Below, piece after piece: positions 47,775 through 60,835 of a stretch of DNA of 64,000 bases (positions are counted from its first letter, which is position 1; every line of letters begins with the position of its first letter). Under the pieces are notes generated by a model. It was not told the origin of the DNA. It worked only from the letters and a program-made list of their open reading frames with translations, and searched no databases. Source of the stretch: Populus alba (taxonomy: Eukaryota > Streptophyta > Magnoliopsida > Malpighiales > Salicaceae); NCBI RefSeq assembly GCF_005239225.2, contig NC_133297.1:22357882-22421881 (forward strand), read 5' to 3'. The translations under genes were made by a program, and so were the position numbers.

Positions 47775-49943
47775 TGTAAACCTCAAGTTAAAATTTTAGA
47801 AAAATATTAAAAGTTGAAAATATCTTAAGAGAGTTTAAAAATGAGTAGTTGATTGTACAAATAGTTACGGACCCTAAAGGTTGAAGATGAAATAATTGAG
47901 TGTGAATTTTCAATCATAGTGAATCTTAAATAAAATAAATAAATAAATAAATATAAAATATAAATTTTGGAAACAATGTGTTTTTCAAAGGATAGTCCAA
48001 GTAATATGAATAAATTTGATCCATTTATGGTATCAAATTTTATGGAAAACTTCCTAGAATTATTTAAGAGAAATAAGATAATAACAAAGCTTATAAATTT
48101 ACAAAAAAATTCAACTCCCTTGCTTATATGAAATCGCCGACCATGAATAGAGAGAATGAGCTTTTTATTCTCTTATTCTGTGCTTTTTCTCCAAATTTCT
48201 TGGGTAAACTAGGTTTTGAGGACATCATAGGTGGGATTAGTGGAGTTAAAACACATAAACACAAGAGTTGGGAGTGATTAAAGTGAAATAAAAATAAGGT
48301 TTTAGAGAGAAAAACTAAGGAAAATAAAGGAAGGAGAAGAAGGATAAGTGGGAACTCGAATATGAAGCATTTGAAGTTTCAAATAATCAACTTGTAAAGT
48401 GTCTTAAACCTATCCATATAAGCTTGAGGGAAGTTTAAATGATTTTGATAAGAAATTTCAAATTCATTATTGAAATTTAGGAGAATTGAAAATCTTTGTT
48501 GTAATTAAAGAAAATTAGGATGGAATAAATTCCGATAAATGCAAAAATCATGGAAAAATAAAGTAGAAATCATGGTGGTTAGAGAGTTAGGGCCGACCAG
48601 TTTAATATTAAATAGAAAGTTGTTTGTTTGTGTTAAATGTTTAGAAACTGTATGAAATTAATGTGTGTTGTTATGACAATGATAATTGAAAATGGATTAA
48701 ATTCTCTTTAACAAAATTTGATTGAATTTTATTAGTATACAGTGAATTAGGGTGTATAGGTAATAAGGGGGGGGGGAATTGTTTTATTAATTTATAATTG
48801 ATGAATCGAGTTAGATTAGCTTATTTTTAATGAAAATGCATGAAACAATTGAAGAAAGAATCATGATGACATAATGAACTTTATAGCTGGCCATGTATAT
48901 GGTTGTGGGAAAATTGAATAATTGATTGATATAATTATTATAATTTGATTTATCTTATAAGTATTAATGAGACGACAATGGTTGAAAGAAAGTAGTTGAT
49001 TATATACATTGAAATTTAAGTTAGTTTGTTTGGAAGATTGAAGTATGGTTTAAGATAGTTGTTGGGTTATGGAATTTCATGAATATGGATTATTGTATAT
49101 TATTTTTATGTTTATTAATGTGCTAAGAAATAGTAAAACAGGTTAGTATTTGTTTGACTTGAAAATAAATGAAATTGTTTTGGGAGACGTATTAATTGTT
49201 TGTATTTGACTCAAAAATAAATGAAATTGTTTTGGAAATGTATTAATTGTTTTGTATTTCTTTTTATTTTTTTGGATTAGAAAAGCATCAAAGGTTGGGT
49301 CATTAGCGAAAAGGAGCTTGATCTAGATAAGAAGCAGATGAAGTGCTTAACACTCTATCTCTTTAAATTATTGTTATAATGTTTTTTTTTAATTTATAGT
49401 ATTGTACTGTAGTGTTCAAAAAGAGATAACAAAAAGGATATATAAGAATTGAACGTAAGATATAAAAATGCATATAAAAAAAAAAATGATAGAAAAAAAG
49501 TGAATGAAAAATGCGAAATGAAATGCAAGTTTGTCATCTCCGATAAAAGCCAATGAGTATTAAGCTTACTATCTTTTACAGAAGCCAATAAATGTTAAAT
49601 CTATTGTTATGAATAAAGACAAATGAACTGTAAGATTTCCATCTCGAAAGGTGACTAATGTAAATGATGATGTCTATCATGAAAATAAAAATTGATGGGG
49701 CTAATATGCTAATAATGGTTGAAAGTTGAAAAATATTGACAATAACTAACAATAGTTAAGTGTTAATATAAGGTTTTTGATAAGGACAAACAAGGAGAAA
49801 AATATTAATGAATTTAGAAGGCAAAACTTGCAAGGTTAGTAACTAGGTTTAGAAATGAAAAAAGTTAAAATGTAGATATGAATGTCAAAAGTTATTTATC
49901 TAGAAAAATAAACATAATTTGTGTGTGTCTATAGACTCATTTC

Positions 49944-49986
<43 letters not shown>

Positions 49987-50028
49987 AATATTTGGTTATA
50001 ATTGTATTGCAAATGGTGGGATGTTACA
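47775..50028 (+). repeat. 3' LTR of the chromovirus remnant
   Basis: It starts TGTAAACCTCAAG right after the polypurine tract and ends TGGTGGGATGTTACA at 50028: 2254 bp with TG...CA ends. It contains a G10 run at about 48766, AAAGCCAATGA/AAGCCAATAAATG repeats at 49545-49640, and an (AT)n run at 49949-49982. No open frame of note. Confidence 0.8.
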
Positions 50029-50422
50029 AATTGCTAATTATTTTTTCATGTATATAAGAAATGTTTGGTTATAATTTTATTACAAGTATGTTATTAATTA
50101 TAAAATTTAATTCTCCAACAATTAAAAAATAATAAAAGATAAAATTAAAAAAAAAATCAATTATTTATACAAATTTAATTTAATTAGGTTAAGTCACAAA
50201 TTCATAATTCAAATTATAAATTGAAATAGTTTATTGGAAGAAAATAAACCCAAAATAAATTTAATAATAATGGGGTTAATAATAAAACAGTATTTTCTGT
50301 GAGGAGTAATTTCTCCTCATCAGTTAGCTTTTCGTTAATGGAGTAAGGAAAGTCATAATAAAAAATGGTAAATTAAAAAAAAAAAAGACAAAAATTGGTA
50401 TTCTACACTGTAACAACTAAAT
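50029..50422. other. AT-rich spacer
   Basis: No gene or element is recognised. A short ATTTCTGTGAGGAGTAATTTC stretch near 50293 stands out only by its lower AT content. Confidence 0.3.
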
Positions 50423-51054
50423 TCAGAATTGCATAGAAAAAAAAAATTGAGAAAACATTCTCACCTCTCTCTCTCTCTCTCTCTCTCGGTTGTAACTTGT
50501 GACTCCTTCCCACACGCTGCGCTGCTGCTCGTGCTCTTCGGTAGCGCAACGAGAAAGAAGAATAAAGGAATGGGGTGGAATTACCGCATGCATATCATTA
50601 GAGGAAATGGTGAAACTTCTAAAAGGGTTTGTAAGATATAATGATTTTAGCAATCTGGGTATCAATCCTCTGGCTCTTTTAGCCGCACTGGGACGCTCAA
50701 AACATGAAAAAAGCCATCCACTGGGGTTCCTTCTTCCAAAAATGTAAGCCCCACAGTTTTTTTTTGTTCTTTAAATCATCTTCGTGTATCTAAGCATTAG
50801 TTCGTTTCTTCATTGAAGGGCAGACAGAGCATTATTATAAAATGTTCCTGGTAATTACTACTCCTATGACGTCTTAGGTACTTAAGCATATGAAATAGCT
50901 CAAGATGTTTACCAGGACTCAATTAAGGAACTTGATGCAGCTCTCTGTCAAATGAAATCAAACCTTATTTTTTCCCCAGGTTGTGGCTTTCTTCATTTTG
51001 AGTTAGTTTTATTATCTGTGACAAAGTTTGATGTGATTGCAATAATAATATATG

Positions 51055-51088
<34 letters not shown>

Positions 51089-52050
51089 CTTGATAAAAGC
51101 AGGGTCTTGCAAATCTATCATGCGATACTCTGAGTAGGGCAAGGAGTTTTGTTGTTGGCCCATTTGTTCCAGACTTTACCACTGAGGGATTCACATCTCA
51201 AAGCTTTTTTAACTGCTGTAATTGAGATGGAGCTTGAGACGGTTTTCGGAATCGGAGCATGATTGTCTAAGTGTGTTCTTAACAATTAAAGCCGCGGAAT
51301 CTGCAGCTTGATTTGGTTCTAGAAAGGAGGGGTTTTGTGAAGGATTCTATGGTTTTATCAGAAGAAATTTAGTTCAAACTGTGAAGTTTGGAAAATTCAG
51401 CGATGATGATTTGACAAAGTTGACTCTTCAAGAAGTCTTCAAGAGGCAGTCTGCAGTGTCATGCATATCGACAGTGGAGACAGGCTTAGATGTCCTCACT
51501 AATGCTATCAGGTGTAGTAAGTGGGACTGAATCTGATAGTAGCATGCTGGAAAACAAACTAAAACTTGATGGAGCTCCTTTATCTGTTGGGTATAAAACG
51601 AATTCATTTCCTAACTGTGGAAATAAGTGGCATTTTGTTTATTGACTGACAATTACTAATGCATAAAACCATGTAGGCTTCATTGTTTCTTTGCAAATAA
51701 AGTTTGTTGACATTTTTTTAGCAACTATTTTACTCATGTCGATTGGTTCAATTGAGCAAGTAGTTGGTGCTAGATTATAGAATTTTTTTACTTTGAGGTC
51801 AAAAACAGACACACTTTGGCTTTGTGTGGCAGGGAAATAGAACAGCTGGTTGATTTTTTCACGTGGAATCATTGGAAATCAAAGATGGTTTCGTATTTTC
51901 TTGATAAGAGAACCATTAGATTTGGTCTCAGGTGCCAAGCATGATATTTTCTGGCCCCCAAGATGCAGTGGCAGCAAGTGTTTGAACGCCTGAATACTTC
52001 AGCAGATTGCAAAGATGATGGTTTGAGTGAAATAGTTGTAAGTCGATCTA
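50423..52050 (+). pseudogene. Unidentified, decayed intron-containing gene
   Basis: A CT-rich leader-like run (50462-50487) is followed by a frame from ATG 50607 (MVKLLKGFVRYNDFSNLGIN, then LALLAALGRSKHEK). Further open pieces look like exons: near 50925 (DSIKELDAALCQMKSN), near 51103-51205 after an AG (GLANLSCDTLSRARSFVVGP, then FVPDFTTEGFTSQSF), and in shifted frames to 51515 (KEGFCEGFYGFIRRNLVQT, KFSDDDLTKLTLQEVFKRQ, STVETGLDVLTNAIR). A last piece lies at 51830-52035 (IEQLVDFFTWNHWKSKMVSY). Stops and frameshifts break the chain. The composition is that of a helical, non-repetitive host protein. I do not recognise the family and assign no function. Confidence 0.5.
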
Positions 52051-55000
52051 ATTTTTGAAATTAAATAGAAGGATGTAGTCTAATACATATAGCTTGATTT
52101 TTTGACCAGCAATCACTGGTTTTGGTTCATATTTTACAATATAATGGTTATTTGATCCATGAGTTTTCAATATTTGAAATATTAGAATTCCATTGATTTA
52201 GGAATCATCTACAAGCTTTATGTGCATGCTAAATTTATTGTGCATGTATTGTAAATATTATTTCAGCGTATAAATGGTTGCAAGCAGTGATGTCAACCAA
52301 ACACAACTGCACTTGTGCTATTTGTGATTCACTTGGCTTGCTTTGGAATGCATTGTCAAATTTTCTCATCTGGGTTTTCTTGCAATAACTTACATGTGAA
52401 CTTCTTTCTCTCTCTCACACACTTTTTGATGCTATTTTATGATGGTTGTGAATGATTATGAAGTTCGCTCAAAACCCAGCAAACCAAACCCCTTTTTATA
52501 TGCTTTTTTTTTTTTTTTTGGGGGGGGGGGTTCAGTTTGGGGAGGAGTCTAGGTTAAATTAGTGAAGGATGTAAAATGAGAATTGAAATAGAATGATTGG
52601 GTTAGTGCAAAAATAAGGTTCAAATCTGGGTTAAATTTTGCATTTGTGAATCCATGCCTGAAAACTAGCTTGTGCATTTCTGCATATGTTTTGAATAGTT
52701 TTACCTTTACATGTATCTCATTGATTCAGTAGACTGAAAAACAGTTTACTTTTTTTGTTTTGATTACATGAGCAATATCATTGCTGTTATTTATATTGAC
52801 ATATTGTGATCTTGCTGTGGGCAATTAAGAGTGTACTTGGCTTCCTGGCATGGATGCTGATGAATTACCGATCACTTGGTTTTTGGTGATCTAGATAGTG
52901 CATTTGAGTTTGATTTACTGCAAAATTGAACCTTGGTTTTTAGGAAGTCCTTTGCATTTCCCTTGAAGACAGGAACTCCTATTATCGGACGCATTGCAAG
53001 CCATGGAATTGTCTAATTGAATATGCTACATCAGTTTCATATTTCTCCGCCACTATCTCAAACCTATATTATGAGGTGTGCAGCTTGCTTAGTGGAAAGA
53101 GCTCAAGGTTTCCATTCCAGTGAGAGAGCAGCAGATTCAAAGGTGCTCTATATACTTGAATTTGAATGGATTATATAGATATGAAAAACACCACACATAC
53201 TTCATGAAGAGGTATCCATTGAATGAGGTGCAGGTTCTATGCCTACACGGTTTTATGAGCGTTTGCTCCTATATGATTGTCCTTCATATAAACATTTTTC
53301 CTTGTGCTAGTGTAGAATTTCAAATTGATCTACAACCATGACACTCTATCTAGAAAGTAGATTTTTTATTTATTTATTATTATTGAGAATATGAAGTAAA
53401 CAAGTCACATGGATGTGATAACATACGTATTTTGATTGACTTGAAATTTGGCAAGCTTGATGCATGCGGAAAATATTGGGCTCAAATTGTTATAAAGATC
53501 AAATTCTATGATGATTCCTTTAGTGTAAGAGTAGTATCTCCTATGAGCAAGCATCTGTCTGTGATCCCTATTAATAGTTGTTTATGAGAGAAAAATCACT
53601 TTTTTTTTCTTAGCGTTTGTTTTTGTGTTGAACTACTTTTCAAACAATGTTTTACCTGAAAAAAGCAGATCGCCAAATTGAAAAAAATGATTTTTAGGTG
53701 TTTTTCAATGGTTTTGATTATGTTGAATTAAAAACAAAAACCATCATTTTGATGCAATTTTCAATTGAGAAGCACATTGCACTGCTTTTACCAAACACAT
53801 TAAATGTGGTGTCAATTAGTTCAGATTTTTTCCAATTATTCTGCCTTTGTTTATACATAAAAGATGGATCTTATGCTAGCCTAACCTTCCTCATTGAAGA
53901 CCCCTTGACTTGGAGTGGTTTTGGAATAATGCGTCAGTGGCCATGGTTGTCTGTGTTGGGGCAAGCTGGGTGGACGTTCATTTTGAGCTTGGAACCTAAT
54001 AATGGTCCTGGCAGCTATTTATGGCCTTTGGTTGAGGATAATTGCTTTGGTGGCTAAAGTTCAAAAGCTACCACGCTCAATTGTTGCACAGTCATGCTGG
54101 ATGACTGGCGCTGGAATTTGCTTCGTTCGAGAGTTGTGAGGGACAAAGTTCTGCACCTATCTTTTTGTCTTGTGTCCCCTTGAGGAAATAAATGAGCTGG
54201 CACCAGGCCACTTTGTTAATGGGGTAGGAAATTTCATGTAGAGGTTCAATAAAAGAATGCACTATGGAGCGAACTTTCCAAGGTTGCCAAGAGCGTGGCA
54301 TTAATCATCCATATCTTATTTATCCTTCTTTTTGGTCTTTTTGGAAACTGTTGCAAGAATTTGATGCACTTGGCTGATGAACACTGTCATCTCTAAGTAT
54401 ACTTTGTTATGTTTCCTTACCGTGCTGTTTGTTTATTTATTTGCAGTTGACTGGTGCTGTAATCCAGTGTATAGCTCCAGATCCTTGTTCCTATGTTTAT
54501 ATTATCCATTTTGATTGGTTTTAGCTGTTTATAGCAGGAAAGTGATATTCTTGAGTATCTAGCCAGACTGCAGGGCGTATCAACTTTCTCTAGGGTTTGT
54601 GAGAAAGCAGTCCCTGTCCTTTGCAGCAGTTGCAATCCCATCCATGGTATTCTTATTGCGTTTCTCCTTCATTGTCTGTATGTTCCTGGGGAATGTAATT
54701 TATAAAGGAATTAATATGATTTTAGTTTTCTTTTAGACTTGTTTATGGTTGAACAAAGTTTCATTGCATTTGTGATTTCTGTGAAAATGATATAATCACA
54801 CAGATAACAATGGAGCGTTTTAAATTTTGATGGCTCTCACATGATTTTAAAAAAAGGTGCTTCAAACTTCAAATGAATGGAGTGCTTGATGTTTGTCATT
54901 TGCAATTAATGATCACTGTAAATGGAAAATAGTTGCAGGTCACCTTGTTTGAGATTAGGTTGTATCTAAGTGAATAGAGACTCAATTCAAGGAGAATTTT

Positions 55001-57460
55001 CAGGCAAGAGGTTTTGAGATTTGCAGTTGTGTCTTCGTGATTTGGAATTTAAATTCTTCTGACACATTTTTTCATCATTTTTTTGTTACCTCACATGTCC
55101 TTTTCTATGCAGATGCTTGCAGCTGTATTCAGATAGGAAGACGCACAAGATTGTCAGTATAAATTCACCCCTCGTCACATGTCACATACTCCTACTAAAT
55201 TTAAACTTCTAGTGCAATGCGAAACTGGGCAATCTTATGATAAATGTGCAGCGATGCAGTATTGCTTTAACCTTAATGATAATGGCTTGTGATAGCCATA
55301 TGGTAAGAAAACATTGTCACTCTCTGTGTCGAAAAAATCATGAGTACCTGTCTGGAATTCAGATGGTACGGAGAGTGGTAGTTTTAAATAGACGAGTTGT
55401 TTTATGCAGAGTGCAGAGCTGTTTCTCATGCTAATGCTAAGAAATTTTGTGAAAATGACAAGATATCGTTTCTCTTGATAGAACTCTTAATGTAGACGCG
55501 AAGACAGTATAAAGTAAAAGGATAGTCAACCTAAAATCCACTTGAAATAACTTGAACCATGCTCTTGAAATCCGCAAGAACAAATAATTTTCATAACTCA
55601 TTTTCTTCAACACTAAAATATGTGGGCTTTTTTAGGCAAAGCAAAATCTTAAACGGTCATCAAAATCGTTGCTGAATGATAAAAATAATTGGACAGTTTA
55701 ATACTATAGACCTCTTACATAATACAGACATCCTAAATGATAAGTTGGATTCCCAGAATAATATAAGAACTAAATTAAACACAATTATAAATTAAATTGA
55801 AAAAAAGTCCTTTTTTCTGATATTGCATCAACTTTTCGTGCTTATATTTTACATGCATGTCGGCAAATGATGTTAATCCCAGAACCTGCTAGTTGCTATT
55901 ATCTACAAGATTACAATGATGTATAATGCAAGGGGTTTGCATGTTTAGAAGTGGATGCTATCTTTGATGCTATTACTACGAGGTATATATGTGATCATCA
56001 TAACATTAGCAATGCCATTTTTCATGTTCTTGTAAAATGGGGGGGGGGGGGGGGAAGAATAGAAATGGATTTGTATAGGAAGGTTTACTTAACAAACTTT
56101 TCTATCGAACAAATGCTGCACAGGAAATACTACACTCTACAAGGAATAAATACAGATGTCTCATATTTTCTTGTAATGTACGGATTGTCTATATATAAGG
56201 ATTTGTTTTCTCCTGTAAAGAATTCTTTTAGCTAACCTAACCAACTATGTGACTGAGATGTAGTTGACTCGTCATTATATAACAATTAGCTTTGTCTTCT
56301 TGGAACTCTTACTGCTTTTACATTTCTGTAATCCCATGTTTTAGTCTTTATATATCATAGAGGAGTTTTCATTTAACAATTTTAGCTGTGTCTTCCTTGG
56401 AATTCTTATAGCTTTCATTACCCGTAGATAAGAAAACGTTTAGCTAGTAACTGGACTTATGATTCATGGTGTAGGTTGAACTCGCTTTTGAGAGAATTTG
56501 GTGCCTTTACATTTTCACATTTCGCCTCTCTCATGTTATGCATGGTGCCAATAGTTTTCTTGACAGGTGAGCGGACTGTGATGGTTATTTGCCTATTGGT
56601 GGAGAACCTTTCTGATACATGTTTGCCAAGCTGACAGATTTGCTTTTTTATTTTTTTTTATTTTTTTTTTGTGTTGGAAAGATGGTATTATTTAGTTCAT
56701 TATTATAGGTAAAATTGATCACGGATTTCTTAGCTGAAATTTTAAGTCAAGTTTTCAAAGACTTCATGTTGGCTCCATGCTTCCACTATACGTTGATTTC
56801 ATTGGCTATTATAGAAAAAGTGCTTTTAGATGCACTAGGTAAATTTGTGGCAAGTGAAAGAGACCTGTTAACGCATTGCAAAAAATGACCACAATATATC
56901 ATTATTTCTTCTATAGGTGTTTTTGATGTTTTTTCACACGCAAAACTTATTAAAATAATAATTTTTTTATGTTTTTTAAAATTTATTTTGACATCACCAT
57001 ATTAAAAACATTATAAACACCCAAAAAAAAAAAAATTAATTTAAAGCAAAATTTTTTTTTTTAATTTATTTTAAAACATTTTTAAAATACAAAAACAAAT
57101 AACCTTTTAGACTTATGACCTACATCAATGGGGCAAACTGGGACATAAATTGCATTTATTAACCAAAAGCATAGCTAAAAACTTCATTGTACCGAATTGT
57201 GTGTTTATCTCTCCTCAACCAATCCTTATTTGAACAATAACTCCGATTGAAAAATGTGGTTTCGTGAAGTGTCTATTTGAGAGTAGTAAATGTGTTTCAA
57301 AGTGTTTTTAATTTGGAAATATATTTAAATAATTTTTTAATATTTTAAATTTATTTTTGACATCAACACATCAAACTATTTAAAAATATATAAAAAAATT
57401 AATTTAAAGCAATTTGTTTTTCAAAAAATGATGAAATAACGATTCAATCACAATGTCAAC
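52051..57460. other. Long spacer, mostly unassigned
   Basis: No gene is supported. Pieces near 52925-53110 and 53880-54180 are less AT-rich and could be eroded exons or 3' untranslated sequence of the preceding remnant; their translations match nothing known to me. Simple runs include T17G10 near 52507 and a G16 run near 56040. The A/T-rich segments at 53610-53810, 56930-57080 and 57280-57420 resemble each other and are annotated as a possible MITE family. Confidence 0.4.
56930..57420. repeat. Two related AT-rich MITE-like segments
   Basis: 56930-57080 and 57280-57420 share the order TTTTTAATATTTTAAATTTA / TTTTGACATCA, then AAAAAATTAATTTAAAGCAA, then a T run. Both look like short non-coding elements of one family in the same orientation. 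Terminal repeats could not be fixed by eye. Confidence 0.5.
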
Positions 57461-57760
57461 AAACCTTTGAAGATGGATGGTTTGCTCAACCTCTTGTCCA
57501 TCGAGTCTTGAATCTAAGGTGTAAATATTTGTTCTTATTGTATATGCATCTTTAGGCTTTCACTTCTGCTTTTTTATTCTAAAACAAAATGAACTAGGAA
57601 AAATGAACCTAGCATTAATAAGTTCTTTCAACTATTTTCTCAACTTAGTTAATTTCATTATAACATGCATTTCGGAATGAGATGATGTTGTCACTCTGGC
57701 ACCATCTTAATTCAATGATCAATGGCCTTTACAGGTGGAAGTTTTGTCAAATTGGCTCTA
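57461..57760 (-). pseudogene. Ty3/gypsy reverse-transcriptase N-terminal fragment
   Basis: On minus, LTKLPPVKAIDH then IKMVP (57750-57710) matches the LPPxRxIDHxIxLVPG block that begins gypsy reverse transcriptase. In a shifted frame it is followed by MHVIMKLTKLRK and LKELINARFIFPSSF (the xELRKQLxELLxxGxIxPS block), and further on DKRLSKPSIF. Several stops and one frameshift are present. The catalytic YVDD region is not found. Sequence to about 58320 may be the upstream protease-RT spacer but is unrecognisable. Confidence 0.7.
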
Positions 57761-59045
57761 TATGAAAGTTTTCTTTTATTAAATTCATAGACTCAACTTG
57801 TTTTAGTTTTTTCAGAAAAATCTTTTTCCTTAGTGAAACTTTAAAAAATTGAATTTCTTTTGATTTCAGAGAAATAATTTGATGATGGTTTAAAATAATA
57901 CCCTCCTTTTGACATTTTTTTTATAGAATAACAATGAATAAAGTAACTTTTTTTATTGAGATGACCAAATCTCTAAACAAAATATATGAATTAAAAAATG
58001 AACAATCATTCTCACATCATGTTTCTTGAGCCATAGTTTAGATGTTTGCAAAATGATATATAATGGATTCCTTGTTTCATGAACTTGTGAAATACATTTA
58101 TTTGGAAAGTCCAAACTATTACAATGACAAGATCAAAGTTTATCACTTTAACTATTTGCACTTGAAAATAAGAAAATTCCATCCTTGTTATTTCTTTTAC
58201 CGTTATAAAACTGAATATATCTGTTGTAGTTTTTTTTTAGCCTAAATATTTTCTTTTATAGAAAAATCATAACTAAGATCCACACTCGATACTATGTGCA
58301 AGTGAAATTTCATTAATTGATGAAAAAGCTATGAGAAAGCCAGAGGGATAAAAAACCAAAAAAACTTCAATGATAGGAGGAATGCCCCAAATAAATAATA
58401 AAAAAAAAACAAAAATGATAGTTAGAACAAAATGAGATACCCTACCAAAGCAATAAAAGGGAAATCAAAGAAAAAACAAAAAAAAATAAAAAAAAATATT
58501 AAAGGGCAAAATGAGTTACAATTGAATAGTGATTTCTAGGGTCTTTCAAACCTTGAAACATGTTTTGAGTTTATAAATCATCTTTCATTTTACAACTAAA
58601 AAATATAGCCTACCATTATGTGCCTTTTACAAGTCATTTCTAATCCAAGCAAATAAACAAGTAAACCTGGATCAATAAATGACGCTCTTAAAATGGCAAA
58701 AAATGTTTTTATAAGAGTGGTGACATCACAAGCAAGCCACTTGTTATTATTCAGAGTTAATAAATTGAGTGCTCAAAAAGAGAGATTTTTCTCAACAAAA
58801 TATCAAACTTTTACTTGAGTTTTTTGCTTTGAAATCCCCCCATAAAAATAGAAGGTTACCTCATCATGTACCTCATCAATTTCAATCTCACTACCATAAA
58901 AACAAATCAATCATTTAAAAAAAAATCCAAGATTTTAAAAACAATGTGTTTTAAACTCACTTTAGAACAATTTTCGTTCTCAAAAACATAAGATGTTCAA
59001 GATTTTTAAAAATCATTTGGGATAAAGATTTCTTCATTAAAATGG
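57761..59045. other. AT-rich stretch, probably eroded gypsy sequence
   Basis: Adjoins the reverse-transcriptase fragment on its upstream (minus) side. It has A-rich lysine-coding texture around 58330-58510 but no motif. No gene is supported. Confidence 0.35.
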
Positions 59046-59258
59046 TGTAAAACCTAACAAAAAGATAGTATTAGGTTGACCTATGCTAGGAAAGAATTGA
59101 AGGAAACAAACACCTATTTTAGGTAGAATTTAGGGGAGGAAAACCAACCTATCCCAGGTGAGAAATGTGGGTGGTAATCAGTTGTAAGATAACCCAAGAG
59201 AGGGATAAGAACAAGGATGACCAACATCCCAAACACCCCTATTTCATTTAAGAGGGGC

Positions 59259-59265
59259 TATAAAT
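59259..59265 (+). promoter_or_regulatory. TATA box of the 2.1-kb LTR
   Basis: AGGGGCTATAAATGCAGGAG, conserved with the related minus-strand LTR (41894-41900). Confidence 0.6.
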
Positions 59266-60489
59266 GCAGGAGAGGAAAAATAAATGACTTTTCCTCTCCT
59301 TAAAAATTGGTTAGCAAGCCTTAGCTGCAACAACCATCGCTTCCCAAATAAAAAAACTAACCAAACCAGCATGCATGTTATTCTTCCTTGAGTGTTTGAG
59401 TGAGTGGAGAGTTAGAAAAACATGGAAGAAGTAGCCTATAGGGCTGAACTGGAACAAACAAAAAGGAAGAAGGAAAAAATTGAGAGAAAAGAGGAAGAAA
59501 AACTATTAAAGACATTCCTTATGGCTACTATCAAATTGTAAGGTAAGAACAACATCACTTCCTTACTTGTTTCTTTTGAGATTTCAGGACAAAAGGAGAA
59601 GGAAACCTCAAAGGGAATGGCTTTAGGATTCTTACACCTATGATTAACAAGGATTAGATAGAAAGATTGAAGAGAATGGGGTAGGGGGACATTAATTCTA
59701 GAACCTTTAACAAAAAAAAAAAAAGGATGAATATTGATGAACAAAAAAAAGACCGACCAAGGGAGATAATGAAAAGAGATGAAATGAAGTGATAAAAATC
59801 ATAATTGTGACCTTGTTAAACTTATAGAGACATGTTTGAATGGAAATAAATTTCATGTTTATGTTAATGTATTGATTATGCATACATGATTGAAAGAGCT
59901 TGTGTGAAAGTGAGATGAAATGATGGAATGTGTTAGAGACATGTTTGAGCTAAAACAAGAACCATATTATGTTAATGCTTTGATCTTGTTTATGTGATGA
60001 TGAATTTCCATTTTATGAACCAAATGAAGGTGTGATTGTAGCATGTTGTTGTAAATATACTTGTGATAGGAATGATGAATTGCATGTGTAAATTGGGAGA
60101 GAGTGGACAATAATGTTCGATCAAAGAAAAAGGGGAAATCATGAAGGAAACTTTGCATGAAAACACCCTTAGAGAAACAAGACCTAGGATGGAAATGAGA
60201 CTCTTGCATAATGTGAATTGACAATTAATTTTTGTTGATAAATTGACATGATAAAATTGAAAACATAACATGTATGATTGTGGCAACATTAGGTTCTGAT
60301 TTTGAAATGATAGTTAAAAGAACCTTTGTAAAATATAATATGCATGTTGAGACTTGGTGCGTATTGCTTGATAACCTTATGATAAATTAGGTGTGATTTG
60401 ATAACGATTTAAGTTCAACTAGGTTGGGGTATGTTATAGGGGGGAAGCTATACTTAGCCTGGAAAAAAGTAAGACTAGAAATTGACTCC

Positions 60490-60835
60490 TTCATAACTAT
60501 TGATTTTTGAATCAGCAGCGACGTAGTTTTTATTGATGATTTCTAGGTAAACAACGACTCAGTTTTTGTTGACGATTTCTGAGTCAACAGTAGATTGTGT
60601 TCGCTGACGATTCTATGCGTTCGCCGCGGAATTAGTTTTCATTGATGATTTCCGGGTTAGCAACAATTTAGTTTTTGTTGATGATTTTAAGTCAACAATA
60701 GATTGTGTTTACTGATGATTCCATATGTTAGCCATTGACTTTGTTTTTGCCGATGATTTATGTGTCATCAGTAACCTAGTTTTTGCTGATGATCTATGTG
60801 TCACTAATGACCTAGTTTTTACTAACGATTTCCTA
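60490..60835. repeat. Eroded array related to the GGCAGCGA palindromes
   Basis: Units such as ATCAGCAGCGACGTAGTTTT, GTTGACGATTTCTGAGTCAA and TGCTGATGATCTATGTGTCA recur about every 30-70 bp. They parallel GCTGCCGATTTCTGNATCGG of the 3.2-kb LTR with many C to T and G to A changes. Confidence 0.6.

Noticed and set aside
50607..50747. Possible PHLOEM PROTEIN 2-LIKE A10 relation (LLAALGRS near the start)
   Set aside because: The similarity is limited to a short hydrophobic stretch; later exon-like pieces do not match what I know of that family.
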